NCBI GenBank assembly: GCA_947090365.1
Contig: CAMUNT010000008.1
Span: 1 to 31,366, forward strand
Reading direction: 5' to 3'
DNA: 31,366 nucleotides
DNA from: an uncultured Clostridia bacterium
Lineage (GTDB): Bacteria; Bacillota; Clostridia; Christensenellales; Borkfalkiaceae
Below, piece by piece: positions 6,966 through 15,671 of this stretch. A program made the translations under genes and the position numbers. The stretch's first letter is position 1; the number at the start of each line of letters is the position of its first letter. The notes beneath the pieces were generated by a model that was not told the DNA's origin, ran no database searches, and was given only the letters and a program-made list of their open reading frames with translations.

Positions 6966-8801
6966 ATGTGTGGAATAGTGGGTTATACAGGCACAAAACA
7001 AGCCGCACCCGTCATACTTGACGGACTTACCAAACTTGAATACAGAGGTTATGATTCCGCCGGTATCGCCGTATGCGATAACTGCGGAAATATCGATATA
7101 ATAAAAGCAAAAGGCAAGCTGAAAATTCTCAACAAAAAAACGGACGCGGGGAAGAAGCTGAAAGGCTGTTGCGGTATAGGTCATACACGCTGGGCAACTC
7201 ATGGCGAACCTTCCGAAAACAACGCTCATCCCCATTGCAACGATGAAAAAACCGTCGTAGCCGTCCATAACGGCATAATAGAGAATTACGCACCGCTGAA
7301 AGAAAAGCTTATGCGTCGCGGTTATACCTTTTATTCTGATACGGATACGGAGGTGGCGACCAAGCTTGTGGATTATTACTACAAGAAGTATGAAAATCCT
7401 CTTAAAGCCATTTCGGAATTTGCTTTACACGTGAGGGGTTCTTATGCTCTTGCGGTATTGTTTAAAGATTTTCCCGAAGAGATTTTTGCAATCCGTAAAG
7501 ACAGCCCGATGGTAGTAGGTTATACGGACGGAGGAGCGTTACTTGCTTCGGACGTGCCTGCAATTTTAAAGTATACGCGCAATATTTACTATACGGAAAA
7601 TCACGAAATAGTTCTTCTTAAAAAGGACGGTGTTACTTTCTATAATCTCGATCGGGAAGAAATTCATAAAGATGCAACTGTAATTTCCTGGGATGCGGAA
7701 GCCGCGGAAAAGGGCGGCTGGGAACACTTTATGCTGAAAGAAATTCACGAACAGCCTGACGTTGTCAAAAATACTGTCAGCTATTTCCTGCATGGCGGAA
7801 GGCTCGACTTGTCTGAGTTGAATCTTTCCGACGGGTATTTAAAAGATATAGACAGCATTACGATAACCGGATGCGGCTCGGCGTATCACGCTGGGGTAGT
7901 GGCGCAGTATGTTATCGAGGACCTTGCACGTATACCGGTAAAGGTCGATATTGCGTCCGAATTCCGCTATCGTAATCCTGTGCTCAACGGAAAGGAGTTG
8001 GTAATAGTAATCAGTCAGTCCGGTGAAACGGCAGACAGTCTTGCGGCTTTAAGGGAGATGAAAAATCAAGGCATCAAGACGCTTGCTATCGTAAACGTAA
8101 TAGGTTCCTCTATCGCACGCGAGGCCGACAGCGTATTCTATACTAAGGCGGGGCCGGAAATTTCCGTTGCAACTACTAAGGCGTACAGTGCACAGCTTAT
8201 AGCAATGTACTTAATTGCACTTAAACTTGCAAAAGTACGCGGTACGGTTTCTGAGAAGTATTATTCAACGCTGATTAAAGAGTTGACCTCGTTGCCGAAA
8301 AAAATAGAAAAGGTTTTGGAAATCAAATCCGAAATACAAAAATTTGCTTCCGAAATGGTGGACAGGAAAGACGTTTTCTTTATCGGAAGAGGCGTTGATT
8401 ACGCTGTAAGTATAGAAAGCAGTTTAAAATTAAAAGAGATAAGTTATATTCATTCGGAAGCTTATGCCGCCGGTGAGTTGAAACACGGCACGATAAGCCT
8501 CATCGAAAACGGGACACTCGTTTTAGGGACTCTTACACAGAAAAATTTAGTGGAAAAAACCGTCAGCAACCTTGTGGAAACAGTAAGCCGGGGTGCGTAC
8601 GTCGCGGTGCTTGCATCCGAAAAAACGGACGGTATTCCGGATAAATTTAAAAAAGTATTCCGTATTCCGGAAACGGATGAACATTTTTCTGCAAGTCTTG
8701 CAGTTATCGTAACGCAATTATTTGCCTATTACCTCAGCGTTTTGCGCGGTAACGACGTTGATAAACCGAGAAATCTTGCAAAAAGCGTAACGGTAGAATA
8801 A
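6966..8801 (+). CDS. glmS: Glutamine-fructose-6-phosphate aminotransferase (isomerizing)
   Basis: Makes glucosamine-6-phosphate from fructose-6-phosphate and glutamine, the committed step of amino-sugar synthesis. The 611-residue length is typical. The class-II glutaminase domain begins with MCGIVG, so Cys2 is the N-terminal nucleophile after Met removal, and HTRWATHG lies at 73-80. Two SIS domains follow (TGCGSAYHAG at 301-310; SQSGETADS and the ISVATTKAY segment; second SIS from about 460). The canonical C-terminus PRNLAKSVTVE is present. Only 11 bases separate it from glmM, so there is no room for the glmS ribozyme found upstream in many Bacillota; control is more likely through the promoter at 4823. 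Confidence 0.97.
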   Translation: MCGIVGYTGTKQAAPVILDGLTKLEYRGYDSAGIAVCDNCGNIDIIKAKGKLKILNKKTDAGKKLKGCCGIGHTRWATHGEPSENNAHPHCNDEKTVVAVHNGIIENYAPLKEKLMRRGYTFYSDTDTEVATKLVDYYYKKYENPLKAISEFALHVRGSYALAVLFKDFPEEIFAIRKDSPMVVGYTDGGALLASDVPAILKYTRNIYYTENHEIVLLKKDGVTFYNLDREEIHKDATVISWDAEAAEKGGWEHFMLKEIHEQPDVVKNTVSYFLHGGRLDLSELNLSDGYLKDIDSITITGCGSAYHAGVVAQYVIEDLARIPVKVDIASEFRYRNPVLNGKELVIVISQSGETADSLAALREMKNQGIKTLAIVNVIGSSIAREADSVFYTKAGPEISVATTKAYSAQLIAMYLIALKLAKVRGTVSEKYYSTLIKELTSLPKKIEKVLEIKSEIQKFASEMVDRKDVFFIGRGVDYAVSIESSLKLKEISYIHSEAYAAGELKHGTISLIENGTLVLGTLTQKNLVEKTVSNLVETVSRGAYVAVLASEKTDGIPDKFKKVFRIPETDEHFSASLAVIVTQLFAYYLSVLRGNDVDKPRNLAKSVTVE

Positions 8802-8817
8802 ATTCAGGTACACCCAG

Positions 8818-10659
8818 ATGAAAATTGACTTTAAGCAGTACAAAAAAATAAAAGACATTTTAATACTGATAGGACTTGATCTGCTTGCGATTATCGCATC
8901 TACGGCACTTTCCGTCCTTATCGTGAATATGCGTATTGATTTTACGTTGGATTTGCTGTATTGGTTTTTAATCAACGTAGCAATAACGTATCTGTTTTTT
9001 GCCGTATTCAGGCTGTACACGATTGTGTTCACTTCGGTGGGCTTGATAGATATGCTCAGAGCGCTTTGCGCTATGCTGTGCATTTATTGTATAAACGTCG
9101 TGTGCGGGCTGTTCCTTAACGTGCCTGTAGGCTTCAGGGTCTGTTCGACGTACTGCATTTTTATGTTCGTTTTCATACAGCTGATACGTTTTTCCAAGAG
9201 AATATACATTGCTTTCAGATATTCTATTTCGAGGAAAAACAAGGATAAAATAAGGGCGTTAATCGTAGGCGGAGGTAACGCCGGTTCAATGCTCATCAGG
9301 GAAATTCAGACGACGGATAAAATCGACTATCTTCCTATTTGTGTCGTCGACGATGACCCCACTAAGCTTTCTAAAAATATTAACGGCGTAAAAATTTTAG
9401 GTACTACCGACGATATACCTAAGCTCGTTGCAAAATATTCTATTGACGAAATACTTATCGCTATGCCCTCAGTTCCAAAAGCGCAGATAAAAAGGGTATA
9501 CGAGATATGTGAAAAAACCAAGAAAAAGGTAAAAACGCTTCCCGGAATTTACCAGATTGTAAGCGGTGATGCAAGCGTAACTGCTCTTCGTCCCGTACAG
9601 ATTCAGGACCTTCTCGGACGCGATCAGGTAAGAGTAAATCTTGACGAAATAATGGGATACATCGAGGACCGCGTCGTTCTCGTAACAGGCGGAGGCGGTT
9701 CTATCGGCAGTGAGCTGTGCCGTCAGATAGCTACGCACAGCCCCAAACAGCTTATAATTTTAGATATCTACGAAAACAATGCGTACGATATCGAGCAGGA
9801 GCTTAAACGCCGTCATCCCGAACTTAATATGCTCGCTCTAATTGCAAGCGTCAGGGATATCGGTAAAATGGAAGACGTTTTCGAAAAATATCACCCCGAA
9901 ATTATTTTCAATGCGGCCGCGCATAAGCATGTGCCGTTAATGGAAACAAGCCCTAACGAAGCAGTTAAAAATAATGTTTTCGGTACATTAAACGTCGCTA
10001 AATGCGCGGATAAGTATAAGTCGAAGGTTTTCGTGCAGATATCTACGGATAAAGCCGTTAATCCTACTAATATAATGGGTGCGACTAAGCGTATCTGCGA
10101 AATGATAATTCAGACTATCGGTAAGCACAGCAAAAATACTAAATTCGTTGCGGTTCGCTTTGGTAACGTTTTAGGGTCTAACGGTTCGGTAATTCCTCTT
10201 TTTGAAAAACAGATACAGGAAGGCGGGCCGGTTACGGTTACTCATAAAGACATTATACGTTATTTTATGACAATACCGGAGGCTGTTTCGCTCGTATTAC
10301 AGGCAGGAGCTTATGCACAAAAGGGGCAGATATTCGTTCTCGACATGGGCGAGCCCGTAAAAATTTACGATCTTGCTTATAATCTTATAAAGCTTTCCGG
10401 CCTTGAACCGGACGTCGATATCGAAATTAAGTGCACAGGTTTGCGCCCCGGTGAAAAGCTGTACGAAGAACGGCTTATGGACGAAGAGGGAATGCAGAAA
10501 ACTGCAAACGGTATGATAAGCATCGCAAATCCTATCGAGCTGGACGAAGCGTATCTTTGGTCTACGCTTGAAGAACTGAAAGCCGCCGCGTATAACGAAA
10601 CGCCGGAAATGAAAAATCTGGTTGCAGGGCTCGTTACAACGTATAAACCTCAAACGTAA
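8818..10659 (+). CDS. Membrane-bound NDP-HexNAc 4,6-dehydratase (CapD/PglF/WbpM type)
   Basis: A 613-residue polysaccharide-biosynthesis enzyme. Four membrane helices occupy about residues 14-125, then a CoA-binding-like Rossmann domain (VGGGNAGSM at 150-158) and an extended SDR domain with TGGGGSIG (290-297), STDKA (409-413) and MGATK (420-424). Met in place of the usual catalytic Tyr, with the Asp-Lys pair of STDKA, is characteristic of the large membrane dehydratases PglF and WbpM. These convert UDP-GlcNAc to the 4-keto-6-deoxy sugar. The gene ends the amino-sugar operon, consistent with UDP-GlcNAc as substrate, and a 4-keto-sugar aminotransferase opens the next operon. An epimerising relative (5-inverting, FlaA1/CapD-like) cannot be excluded. 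Confidence 0.9.
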   Translation: MKIDFKQYKKIKDILILIGLDLLAIIASTALSVLIVNMRIDFTLDLLYWFLINVAITYLFFAVFRLYTIVFTSVGLIDMLRALCAMLCIYCINVVCGLFLNVPVGFRVCSTYCIFMFVFIQLIRFSKRIYIAFRYSISRKNKDKIRALIVGGGNAGSMLIREIQTTDKIDYLPICVVDDDPTKLSKNINGVKILGTTDDIPKLVAKYSIDEILIAMPSVPKAQIKRVYEICEKTKKKVKTLPGIYQIVSGDASVTALRPVQIQDLLGRDQVRVNLDEIMGYIEDRVVLVTGGGGSIGSELCRQIATHSPKQLIILDIYENNAYDIEQELKRRHPELNMLALIASVRDIGKMEDVFEKYHPEIIFNAAAHKHVPLMETSPNEAVKNNVFGTLNVAKCADKYKSKVFVQISTDKAVNPTNIMGATKRICEMIIQTIGKHSKNTKFVAVRFGNVLGSNGSVIPLFEKQIQEGGPVTVTHKDIIRYFMTIPEAVSLVLQAGAYAQKGQIFVLDMGEPVKIYDLAYNLIKLSGLEPDVDIEIKCTGLRPGEKLYEERLMDEEGMQKTANGMISIANPIELDEAYLWSTLEELKAAAYNETPEMKNLVAGLVTTYKPQT

Positions 10660-10661
10660 TA

Positions 10662-10692
10662 AAAAGCAGGAATAATTTCCTGCTTTTATTTT
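10662..10692 (+). terminator. Rho-independent terminator of the amino-sugar operon
   Basis: GCAGGAA (10666-10672) pairs with TTCCTGC (10677-10683) around a 4-base loop, extended by A:T pairs at the base and followed by a T-rich tract. It lies three bases after the dehydratase stop and separates the precursor operon from the polysaccharide cluster. Confidence 0.85.
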
Positions 10693-10789
10693 TAATTGTC
10701 ACAGTTACGAAATGGCAAAATTCTAATATTTTTATCAAAAATTAAACAAAATAAATATGAAAGCTAAATGGAAATTTTATGTAATTTTA

Positions 10790-10818
10790 TTGATTTTATT
10801 TTCGCAGTATAGTATAAT
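10790..10818 (+). promoter_or_regulatory. Sigma-A promoter of the polysaccharide cluster
   Basis: TTGATT (10790-10795), a 17-base spacer and a perfect TATAAT (10813-10818). The predicted start near 10825 gives a leader of about 50 bases before the aminotransferase ATG. No strong terminator was seen before 26426, so this promoter could drive a transcript of about 15 kb, although internal promoters are possible. Confidence 0.8.
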
Positions 10819-10877
10819 AAAATCTATAACAATGGCGTATTGCGCCAATTAAGCTAAAATTTCCTTTGGAGACAAAA

Positions 10878-12080
10878 ATGAATATTAAATTTTCACCTCC
10901 CGATATATCGGAGCTTGAAATACAAGAAGTCGCCGATGCATTGAAATCGGGTTGGATTACTACGGGGCCTAAAACAAAAGAGCTTGAAAGACAAGTAGCG
11001 CAGTTTTGCGGTGTTAACCGCGCGGTATGTCTTAATTCGCAAACCGCTTGTGCCGAAATGGCTTTGCGTCTGCTCGGCATAGGTAAAGGAGACGAGGTTA
11101 TAACGTCGGCCTATACTTATTCGGCGTCGGCTTCTGTTATAGATCACGTAGGGGCTAAAATCGTACTTGTCGATACGCAGAATGACAGCCTTGAAATGGA
11201 CTACGACCGTCTTGAAAGGGCAGTAAATAAAAATACCAAAGCAATTATTCCCGTTGATTTAGCGGGTATTCCTTGTGATTACGACAGGATTTTCGATATC
11301 GTTAACCGTAAGAAGGGGCTGTTTAAACCGTCGAATGAAATTCAGAAAGCGATAGGCAGGGTAGTCGTATTGTCTGATACGGCTCATGCATTCGGGGCGG
11401 AATGGCATAATAAAAACGTAGGTTGTATTGCGGATTTTGCGGCGTTCTCTTTTCACGCCGTAAAGAATTTTACTACGGCAGAAGGCGGTGCGTTGACCTG
11501 GCGCGATATAGAAGGAATAGACAACGAAGAAATTTATCACAAATTACAGCTGCTTTCTCTGCATGGACAGTCCAAGGACGCGCTTGCAAAAACCCAGCTT
11601 GGCGCGTGGGAGTACGATATCGTCGGAACTTGGTTCAAGTGCAATATGACGGATGTTGCCGCGGCAATAGGGCTTGCGCAGATGAAGCGTTATCCCGAGA
11701 TGCTTAAACGCAGAAAAGCAATTATCGGAAAATACGATTCCGCATTTAAGCCACTCGGCGTAAAGGTGCTGAATCACTATACGGAAAATTACAGTTCGTC
11801 GGGACATTTATATATTACCCGCGTTCCTTACGTGTCTTTGGAACAGCGCAATGAAATAATAATTAAAATGGCAGAGCGCGGAATAGCGTGTAACGTGCAT
11901 TATAAGCCTTTGCCTATGCATACGGCGTATAAAAATTTAGGGTTTGATATAAAAGATTATCCCAACGCATACGCAAATTTTGCAAACGAAATAACTTTAC
12001 CGTTGCATACTTGCCTTACTGACGAAGAGGTCGATTATATAATTAAAACTTATTCCGAAATAGTAAAGGAATACGTCTGA
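10878..12080 (+). CDS. DegT/DnrJ/EryC1/StrS family sugar aminotransferase
   Basis: A PLP-dependent aminotransferase of 400 residues that converts NDP-4-keto (or 3-keto) sugars to amino sugars in the cytosol. Visible are the opening substrate loop (SPPDISELEIQEV), the cofactor-contacting SDTAHAFGA (Asp167), the Schiff-base Lys196 in SFHAVKN followed by TTAEGG, and a C-terminal HYKPLP segment typical of the family. ATG 10878 is chosen because GGAG (10868-10871) is 6 bases upstream; an in-frame TTG at 10866 would put the ribosome site inside the gene. Lying between a PglF-like dehydratase and a PglC-like transferase, it most likely makes a UDP-4-amino-4,6-dideoxy-HexNAc (PglE-like). The stop overlaps the next start (TGATG). 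Confidence 0.92.
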   Translation: MNIKFSPPDISELEIQEVADALKSGWITTGPKTKELERQVAQFCGVNRAVCLNSQTACAEMALRLLGIGKGDEVITSAYTYSASASVIDHVGAKIVLVDTQNDSLEMDYDRLERAVNKNTKAIIPVDLAGIPCDYDRIFDIVNRKKGLFKPSNEIQKAIGRVVVLSDTAHAFGAEWHNKNVGCIADFAAFSFHAVKNFTTAEGGALTWRDIEGIDNEEIYHKLQLLSLHGQSKDALAKTQLGAWEYDIVGTWFKCNMTDVAAAIGLAQMKRYPEMLKRRKAIIGKYDSAFKPLGVKVLNHYTENYSSSGHLYITRVPYVSLEQRNEIIIKMAERGIACNVHYKPLPMHTAYKNLGFDIKDYPNAYANFANEITLPLHTCLTDEEVDYIIKTYSEIVKEYV

Positions 12081-12769
12081 TGCTGGTAAAAAATTGGAAA
12101 AAGTTACCGCCTGAAATGCAAAATGAAGCTGTCAGACCTTACTATGAAAGACTGAGAAAGAGAAATTTCAGTTTATTCTGGAAACGGTGCTTTGATTTTT
12201 TTGTGTCGACGCTTATGCTGATAATTTTTTTGCCGTTGTTTTTGATTTTAGCCTTAGCAATCAAAATAGATTCGCGCGGGCCCGTATTTTTCAGACAGGA
12301 ACGCGTTACACAATACGGTAAAAAGTTTCGTATATTCAAATTCAGAACAATGGTGAACAATGCGGACAAAATGGGTTCGCAGGTGACTGTCGGAAACGAT
12401 ATGCGCATTACGCGTGTGGGTAAATTTATCCGCAAGTGCCGATTGGACGAAGTCAGCCAGTTAATTGACGTTTGGCGCGGGACAATGTCTTTTGTCGGAA
12501 CCCGTCCCGAGGTAGCTAAGTACGTTGAAAAGTATTCTGAAGAAATGCTTGCAACATTATTATTGCCTGCCGGTGTGACGAGTGAAGCAAGCATTAAATT
12601 TAAGGACGAGGCGGAACTTTTGGAGGGGGCGGAAAACGTAGACGATACTTACGTTGATGTCGTGCTTCCTCAGAAAATGGAATACAACTTGCAGTCGTTA
12701 AAAAAATTCGGTTTCTGGCGTGATATAGGAACGATGTTTAAAACGGTATTTGCAGTATTGAAGAGGTAA
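12080..12769 (+). CDS. Initiating sugar-phosphate transferase (PglC/WcaJ-type, bacterial sugar transferase)
   Basis: A 229-residue monotopic phosphoglycosyltransferase that would start the repeat unit by moving a sugar-1-phosphate from a UDP-sugar to undecaprenyl phosphate at the inner membrane face. There is one hydrophobic segment (about 38-62, the re-entrant helix of small members). It is followed by DSRGPVFFRQERV, KFRTM (87-91), the catalytic Asp-Glu in RLDE (121-124) and the RPE segment (142-144). The short form without extra N-terminal helices resembles PglC rather than full WbaP/WcaJ. The ATG overlaps the aminotransferase stop, linking the two functionally. The transferred sugar is probably the amino sugar made by the preceding genes, which is an inference. 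Confidence 0.92.
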   Translation: MLVKNWKKLPPEMQNEAVRPYYERLRKRNFSLFWKRCFDFFVSTLMLIIFLPLFLILALAIKIDSRGPVFFRQERVTQYGKKFRIFKFRTMVNNADKMGSQVTVGNDMRITRVGKFIRKCRLDEVSQLIDVWRGTMSFVGTRPEVAKYVEKYSEEMLATLLLPAGVTSEASIKFKDEAELLEGAENVDDTYVDVVLPQKMEYNLQSLKKFGFWRDIGTMFKTVFAVLKR

Positions 12770-12772
12770 TTA

Positions 12773-13561
12773 ATGTACGGTAAAGTTTCTATAATAATGC
12801 CGAATTATAATTGTGGAAAGTTTTTGCAAGAAACGATTAATTCGGTTTTAAACCAGACTTATCGGAATTGGGAGCTGTTAATAGTGGACGATTGCTCTAC
12901 CGATAATTCCGTTGAAGTTATTCGTAGCTTTTGCGATAAAGACGAAAGAATTAAACTTTTTGTAAATGAGAAGAACAGCGGTGCCGCGGCTTCGAGAAAC
13001 CTGGCTATGCGTGAAGCGACCGGTAAGTGGATAGCCTTTTTGGACAGTGATGATTTGTGGCTTGCTGAGAAGCTTGAAAAACAACTTGCTTTTATGGCGG
13101 ATAACGGGTATAGGTTCAGTTATACTTCGTACGAGCACGTTGATGAGCAGACCGAGAAACTCAATATAAAGGTAATAGGTCCGAAAGTACTTTCAAAAAG
13201 GAAAATGTTCCACTATTGTTATCCTGGATGTTTGACGGTGATGTATGACTGTTCCGATATAGGAACAGTGCAGATACCAGATGAAATAGCTAACGGTGAA
13301 AACGATTACGCCATATGGTTAAAAGTCGTTAAATTTTATAAATGTTATTATTTAAGCGAAATACTGGCGCTTTATCGTGTTAGAAATGCTTCGCTTTCGC
13401 ACAAAAGCAGTAAGCTTAAATTAACGAAAAATCAATACAAACTTTTCAGGGTCAGCGAAAAAAGAAATCCCGTTCGTGCATTTTTTTGTGTATTACGAAT
13501 TCTGTTTTACGGATTCTGGAAAAAAGTTAAATACGTAAAAAAGATTAAACTGAAAGTATAG
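12773..13561 (+). CDS. Family 2 glycosyltransferase
   Basis: A 262-residue GT-A inverting glycosyltransferase. The N-terminal domain shows the IIMPNYN start, the UDP-binding IVDDCSTDN (37-45), SGAAASRN (69-76) and the metal-binding DSDD (91-94). The C-terminal part is basic, with clustered Lys in the last 30 residues that would favour peripheral membrane association. It should add one sugar to the lipid-linked repeat unit; donor and linkage are not readable. It starts 3 bases after the initiating transferase gene, with an AGAGG ribosome site inside that gene's 3' end. Confidence 0.9.
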   Translation: MYGKVSIIMPNYNCGKFLQETINSVLNQTYRNWELLIVDDCSTDNSVEVIRSFCDKDERIKLFVNEKNSGAAASRNLAMREATGKWIAFLDSDDLWLAEKLEKQLAFMADNGYRFSYTSYEHVDEQTEKLNIKVIGPKVLSKRKMFHYCYPGCLTVMYDCSDIGTVQIPDEIANGENDYAIWLKVVKFYKCYYLSEILALYRVRNASLSHKSSKLKLTKNQYKLFRVSEKRNPVRAFFCVLRILFYGFWKKVKYVKKIKLKV

Positions 13562-13626
13562 GGTTAAAGAATTTAATTTTACGAATTATAGAATAAATTA
13601 TTATAATCAACAGGAGAAAAATAATA

Positions 13627-14777
13627 ATGCGTATTTTACACGTTTTATCAACTATGAATATAGGTAGCGGTATTGCAAACTTCGCAATGAACTATTATAG
13701 ATCAATAGTCAAAATTACGGGGGGGGGGTGCAATTTGACTTCTTAGTATTTGCAGAAGTAGAAAAAAGTTTTACGGCAGAAGCCGAGTCGTTGGGTGGCA
13801 GAGTATTCTTTATTGAAAAGCCGTCTATAAGAGTAAATGTTTATAAGAAAAAGCTAAAAAATTTCTGTTTGGCGCATAAAAATGAATGGCAGTACGTTCA
13901 TATAAGTGAAATTCTTGTTCAGAAGTATATAAAGAAATATTCAATAAAGTACGGCAATGTAAAGCATATTGCAGTTCATTCCCATGCTACTAAGTTCGTT
14001 TTACCTTCTCACGGTATTTCCGCAATAAAGAATGCAGTTAAAATGTGCATAAAATCGGTGCGGAATAAAATTCTTTTGAGTGGTATTAAGAAAAAAACCG
14101 ATAGATTCTTTGCTTGTTCGGTTGAAGCGGGACAAGCGCTATTCGGTAAAAAAATAATTAAAGATAAAAGATTTTGCGTCCTTAAAAATGCGATTGATTT
14201 ATTATTATATAAATTTGACGGTGAAATACGGGAAAAATACAGGAAAGATTTTGCATTAACAGATAAGAAGGTTATAGTTTTAATCGGACGGTTATGTAAA
14301 GAAAAAAACCAAATATTTTTTCTTGAAGTGTTAAAAACCGTCTGTCGGGCTGATAGCTCGTATACTTTAATGCTTATAGGTGAAGGCGGTCTGAGGAAGC
14401 ATATTGAAAATAAAATAACCGAATATAATTTAAAAGAAAACGTTATTTTGACCGGTAACCGCAACGATATTCCGAATTTGTTGCTTTGTGCTGACCTGAT
14501 GGTTTTACCGTCAACTATGGAAGGTCTTGGTATTGTTCTTGTTGAAGGACAAGCAAGCGGTTTACCTTGTATAGGTTCCTCCTGTATTCCGCATGAAGTT
14601 AAAATTACTCCTTATTTAGAGTTTGCTGAGCTTGAAAAAGGCGCTGAATATTGGGCTGATTTAATTTTGAATACACCAATAAAACGGTTTGACGCTAAAC
14701 AGTACGTTTATGAAAGCGGATACGATATAGAAAGTAACGCAAAATTACTAATAGATTTATATTCAGAGGTACTTTAA
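13627..14777 (+). CDS. Family 4 glycosyltransferase, frameshifted at a poly-G tract (phase OFF here)
   Basis: A GT-B retaining glycosyltransferase split into two frames. The ATG at 13627, with AGGAG (13612-13616) upstream, opens with MRILHVLSTMN, a typical GT4 N-terminus. It runs 31 codons into a run of ten Gs (13719-13728) and then stops at 13744-13746. The rest of the enzyme continues in another frame from the G run to 14777 (QFDFLVFAEVE, IGRLCKEKNQ, GEGGLRK, and the nucleotide-sugar segment STMEGLGIVLVE). Eleven or eight Gs would restore one frame of about 383 residues, the normal family length; nine or ten leave it off. A start at GTG 13728 would lose the first Rossmann strand and has no ribosome site. 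Sequencing error is the alternative. Confidence 0.85.
13719..13728 (+). repeat. Ten-G homopolymer tract within the GT4 gene
   Basis: Ten consecutive Gs sit after codon 31 of the GT4 gene in an AT-rich stretch; no other G run in the window comes close. The tract is where the two halves of the gene lose register, so its length sets whether the enzyme is made. Tracts of this kind mutate by slipped-strand mispairing in phase-variable surface genes of Campylobacter, Helicobacter and Neisseria. Confidence 0.9.
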
Positions 14778-14794
14778 ATTTAAGTCGGTGAAAT

Positions 14795-15616
14795 ATGATG
14801 AGTGAAATTGATATAGAACAACTGAAAAAAATTGAATTGCAGTTGTTGATTGCAGTTCATAAAATTTGCGAACAAGAAAATTTAAGATATTCTTTGGGTG
14901 GGGGGACTTTGCTTGGTGCCGTTCGTCATAAAGGCTTTATCCCTTGGGATGACGACATCGATATTATGATGCCCCGCCCCGATTATGATGCGTTTATTTC
15001 TTACTGCCTTTCGAATGAAGTCCCTTTTAAAATTTTGTCGTGGGAAACTGATAAATCTTACGTTGACTTATCGGCTAAAATTTATGATCCTGAAACGGTT
15101 TTAGAGGACGATAACATCGTTAACGGAGATAAAATAGGAGTAAATATCGATGTGTTTCCGATTGACGGATTGGGTAACACTCGTAAAAAGGCAGTTAAAG
15201 CATTTAAATCAACTTCTTTTAAACGCAATTTGCTTGTAGCCGCCGGCTGGAAAAAATTTTTCAAATCAAAAACTCATGCGTGGTATTATGAGCCTTTCCG
15301 TTTCGCCTTTTTTGTTTTAAGCAGATTTGTAAATAAAAGCAAATTGTTTGCATCTATTCAAAAGAAGTATACTAAAATCGATTTCGACAGCGTAGAATTT
15401 GCTGCGGCGGTAGGCGGGTCGTACCGCGAAAAAGAGATATTGCCCAAAAGCGTATTTACCGAATATACCGAATTGCCTTTTGAAGGCGTAAACTTTAAAG
15501 CAATATCACAGTACGATACTTATCTTTCAAGCATTTACGGCGATTATATGAAATTACCGCCTGAAGAAAAAAGAGTATCGCATCATACTTTTAAAGCGTT
15601 TTACAAAACAGAATAA
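14795..15616 (+). CDS. LicD-family phosphotransferase
   Basis: A 273-residue cytosolic protein of the LicD family, nucleotidyltransferase-fold enzymes that attach phosphocholine or other phospho-alcohols or phospho-sugars from CDP donors to surface glycans. The signature is intact: SLGGGTLLGAVRH (33-45) and WDDDIDIMMP (51-60), with metal-binding Asp residues at 52-56. It lies 17 bases after the GT4 gene. A CDP-forming cytidylyltransferase gene is present 4 kb downstream (19805), so the donor may be that CDP product rather than CDP-choline, for which no choline kinase or transporter genes are seen. The start could be either of two adjacent ATGs. Confidence 0.9.
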   Translation: MMSEIDIEQLKKIELQLLIAVHKICEQENLRYSLGGGTLLGAVRHKGFIPWDDDIDIMMPRPDYDAFISYCLSNEVPFKILSWETDKSYVDLSAKIYDPETVLEDDNIVNGDKIGVNIDVFPIDGLGNTRKKAVKAFKSTSFKRNLLVAAGWKKFFKSKTHAWYYEPFRFAFFVLSRFVNKSKLFASIQKKYTKIDFDSVEFAAAVGGSYREKEILPKSVFTEYTELPFEGVNFKAISQYDTYLSSIYGDYMKLPPEEKRVSHHTFKAFYKTE

Positions 15617-15671
15617 GACGTGTAATGCAAGCAAATATAAAATACTAACAATAAATAATTAGGAGGATCTG

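Noticed and set aside
14896..14905. A G-rich stretch (GGGTGGGGGG) in the LicD gene as a second slippage site
   Set aside because: It is interrupted and only six Gs long. It encodes the conserved GGGT motif in frame, and the gene is intact.
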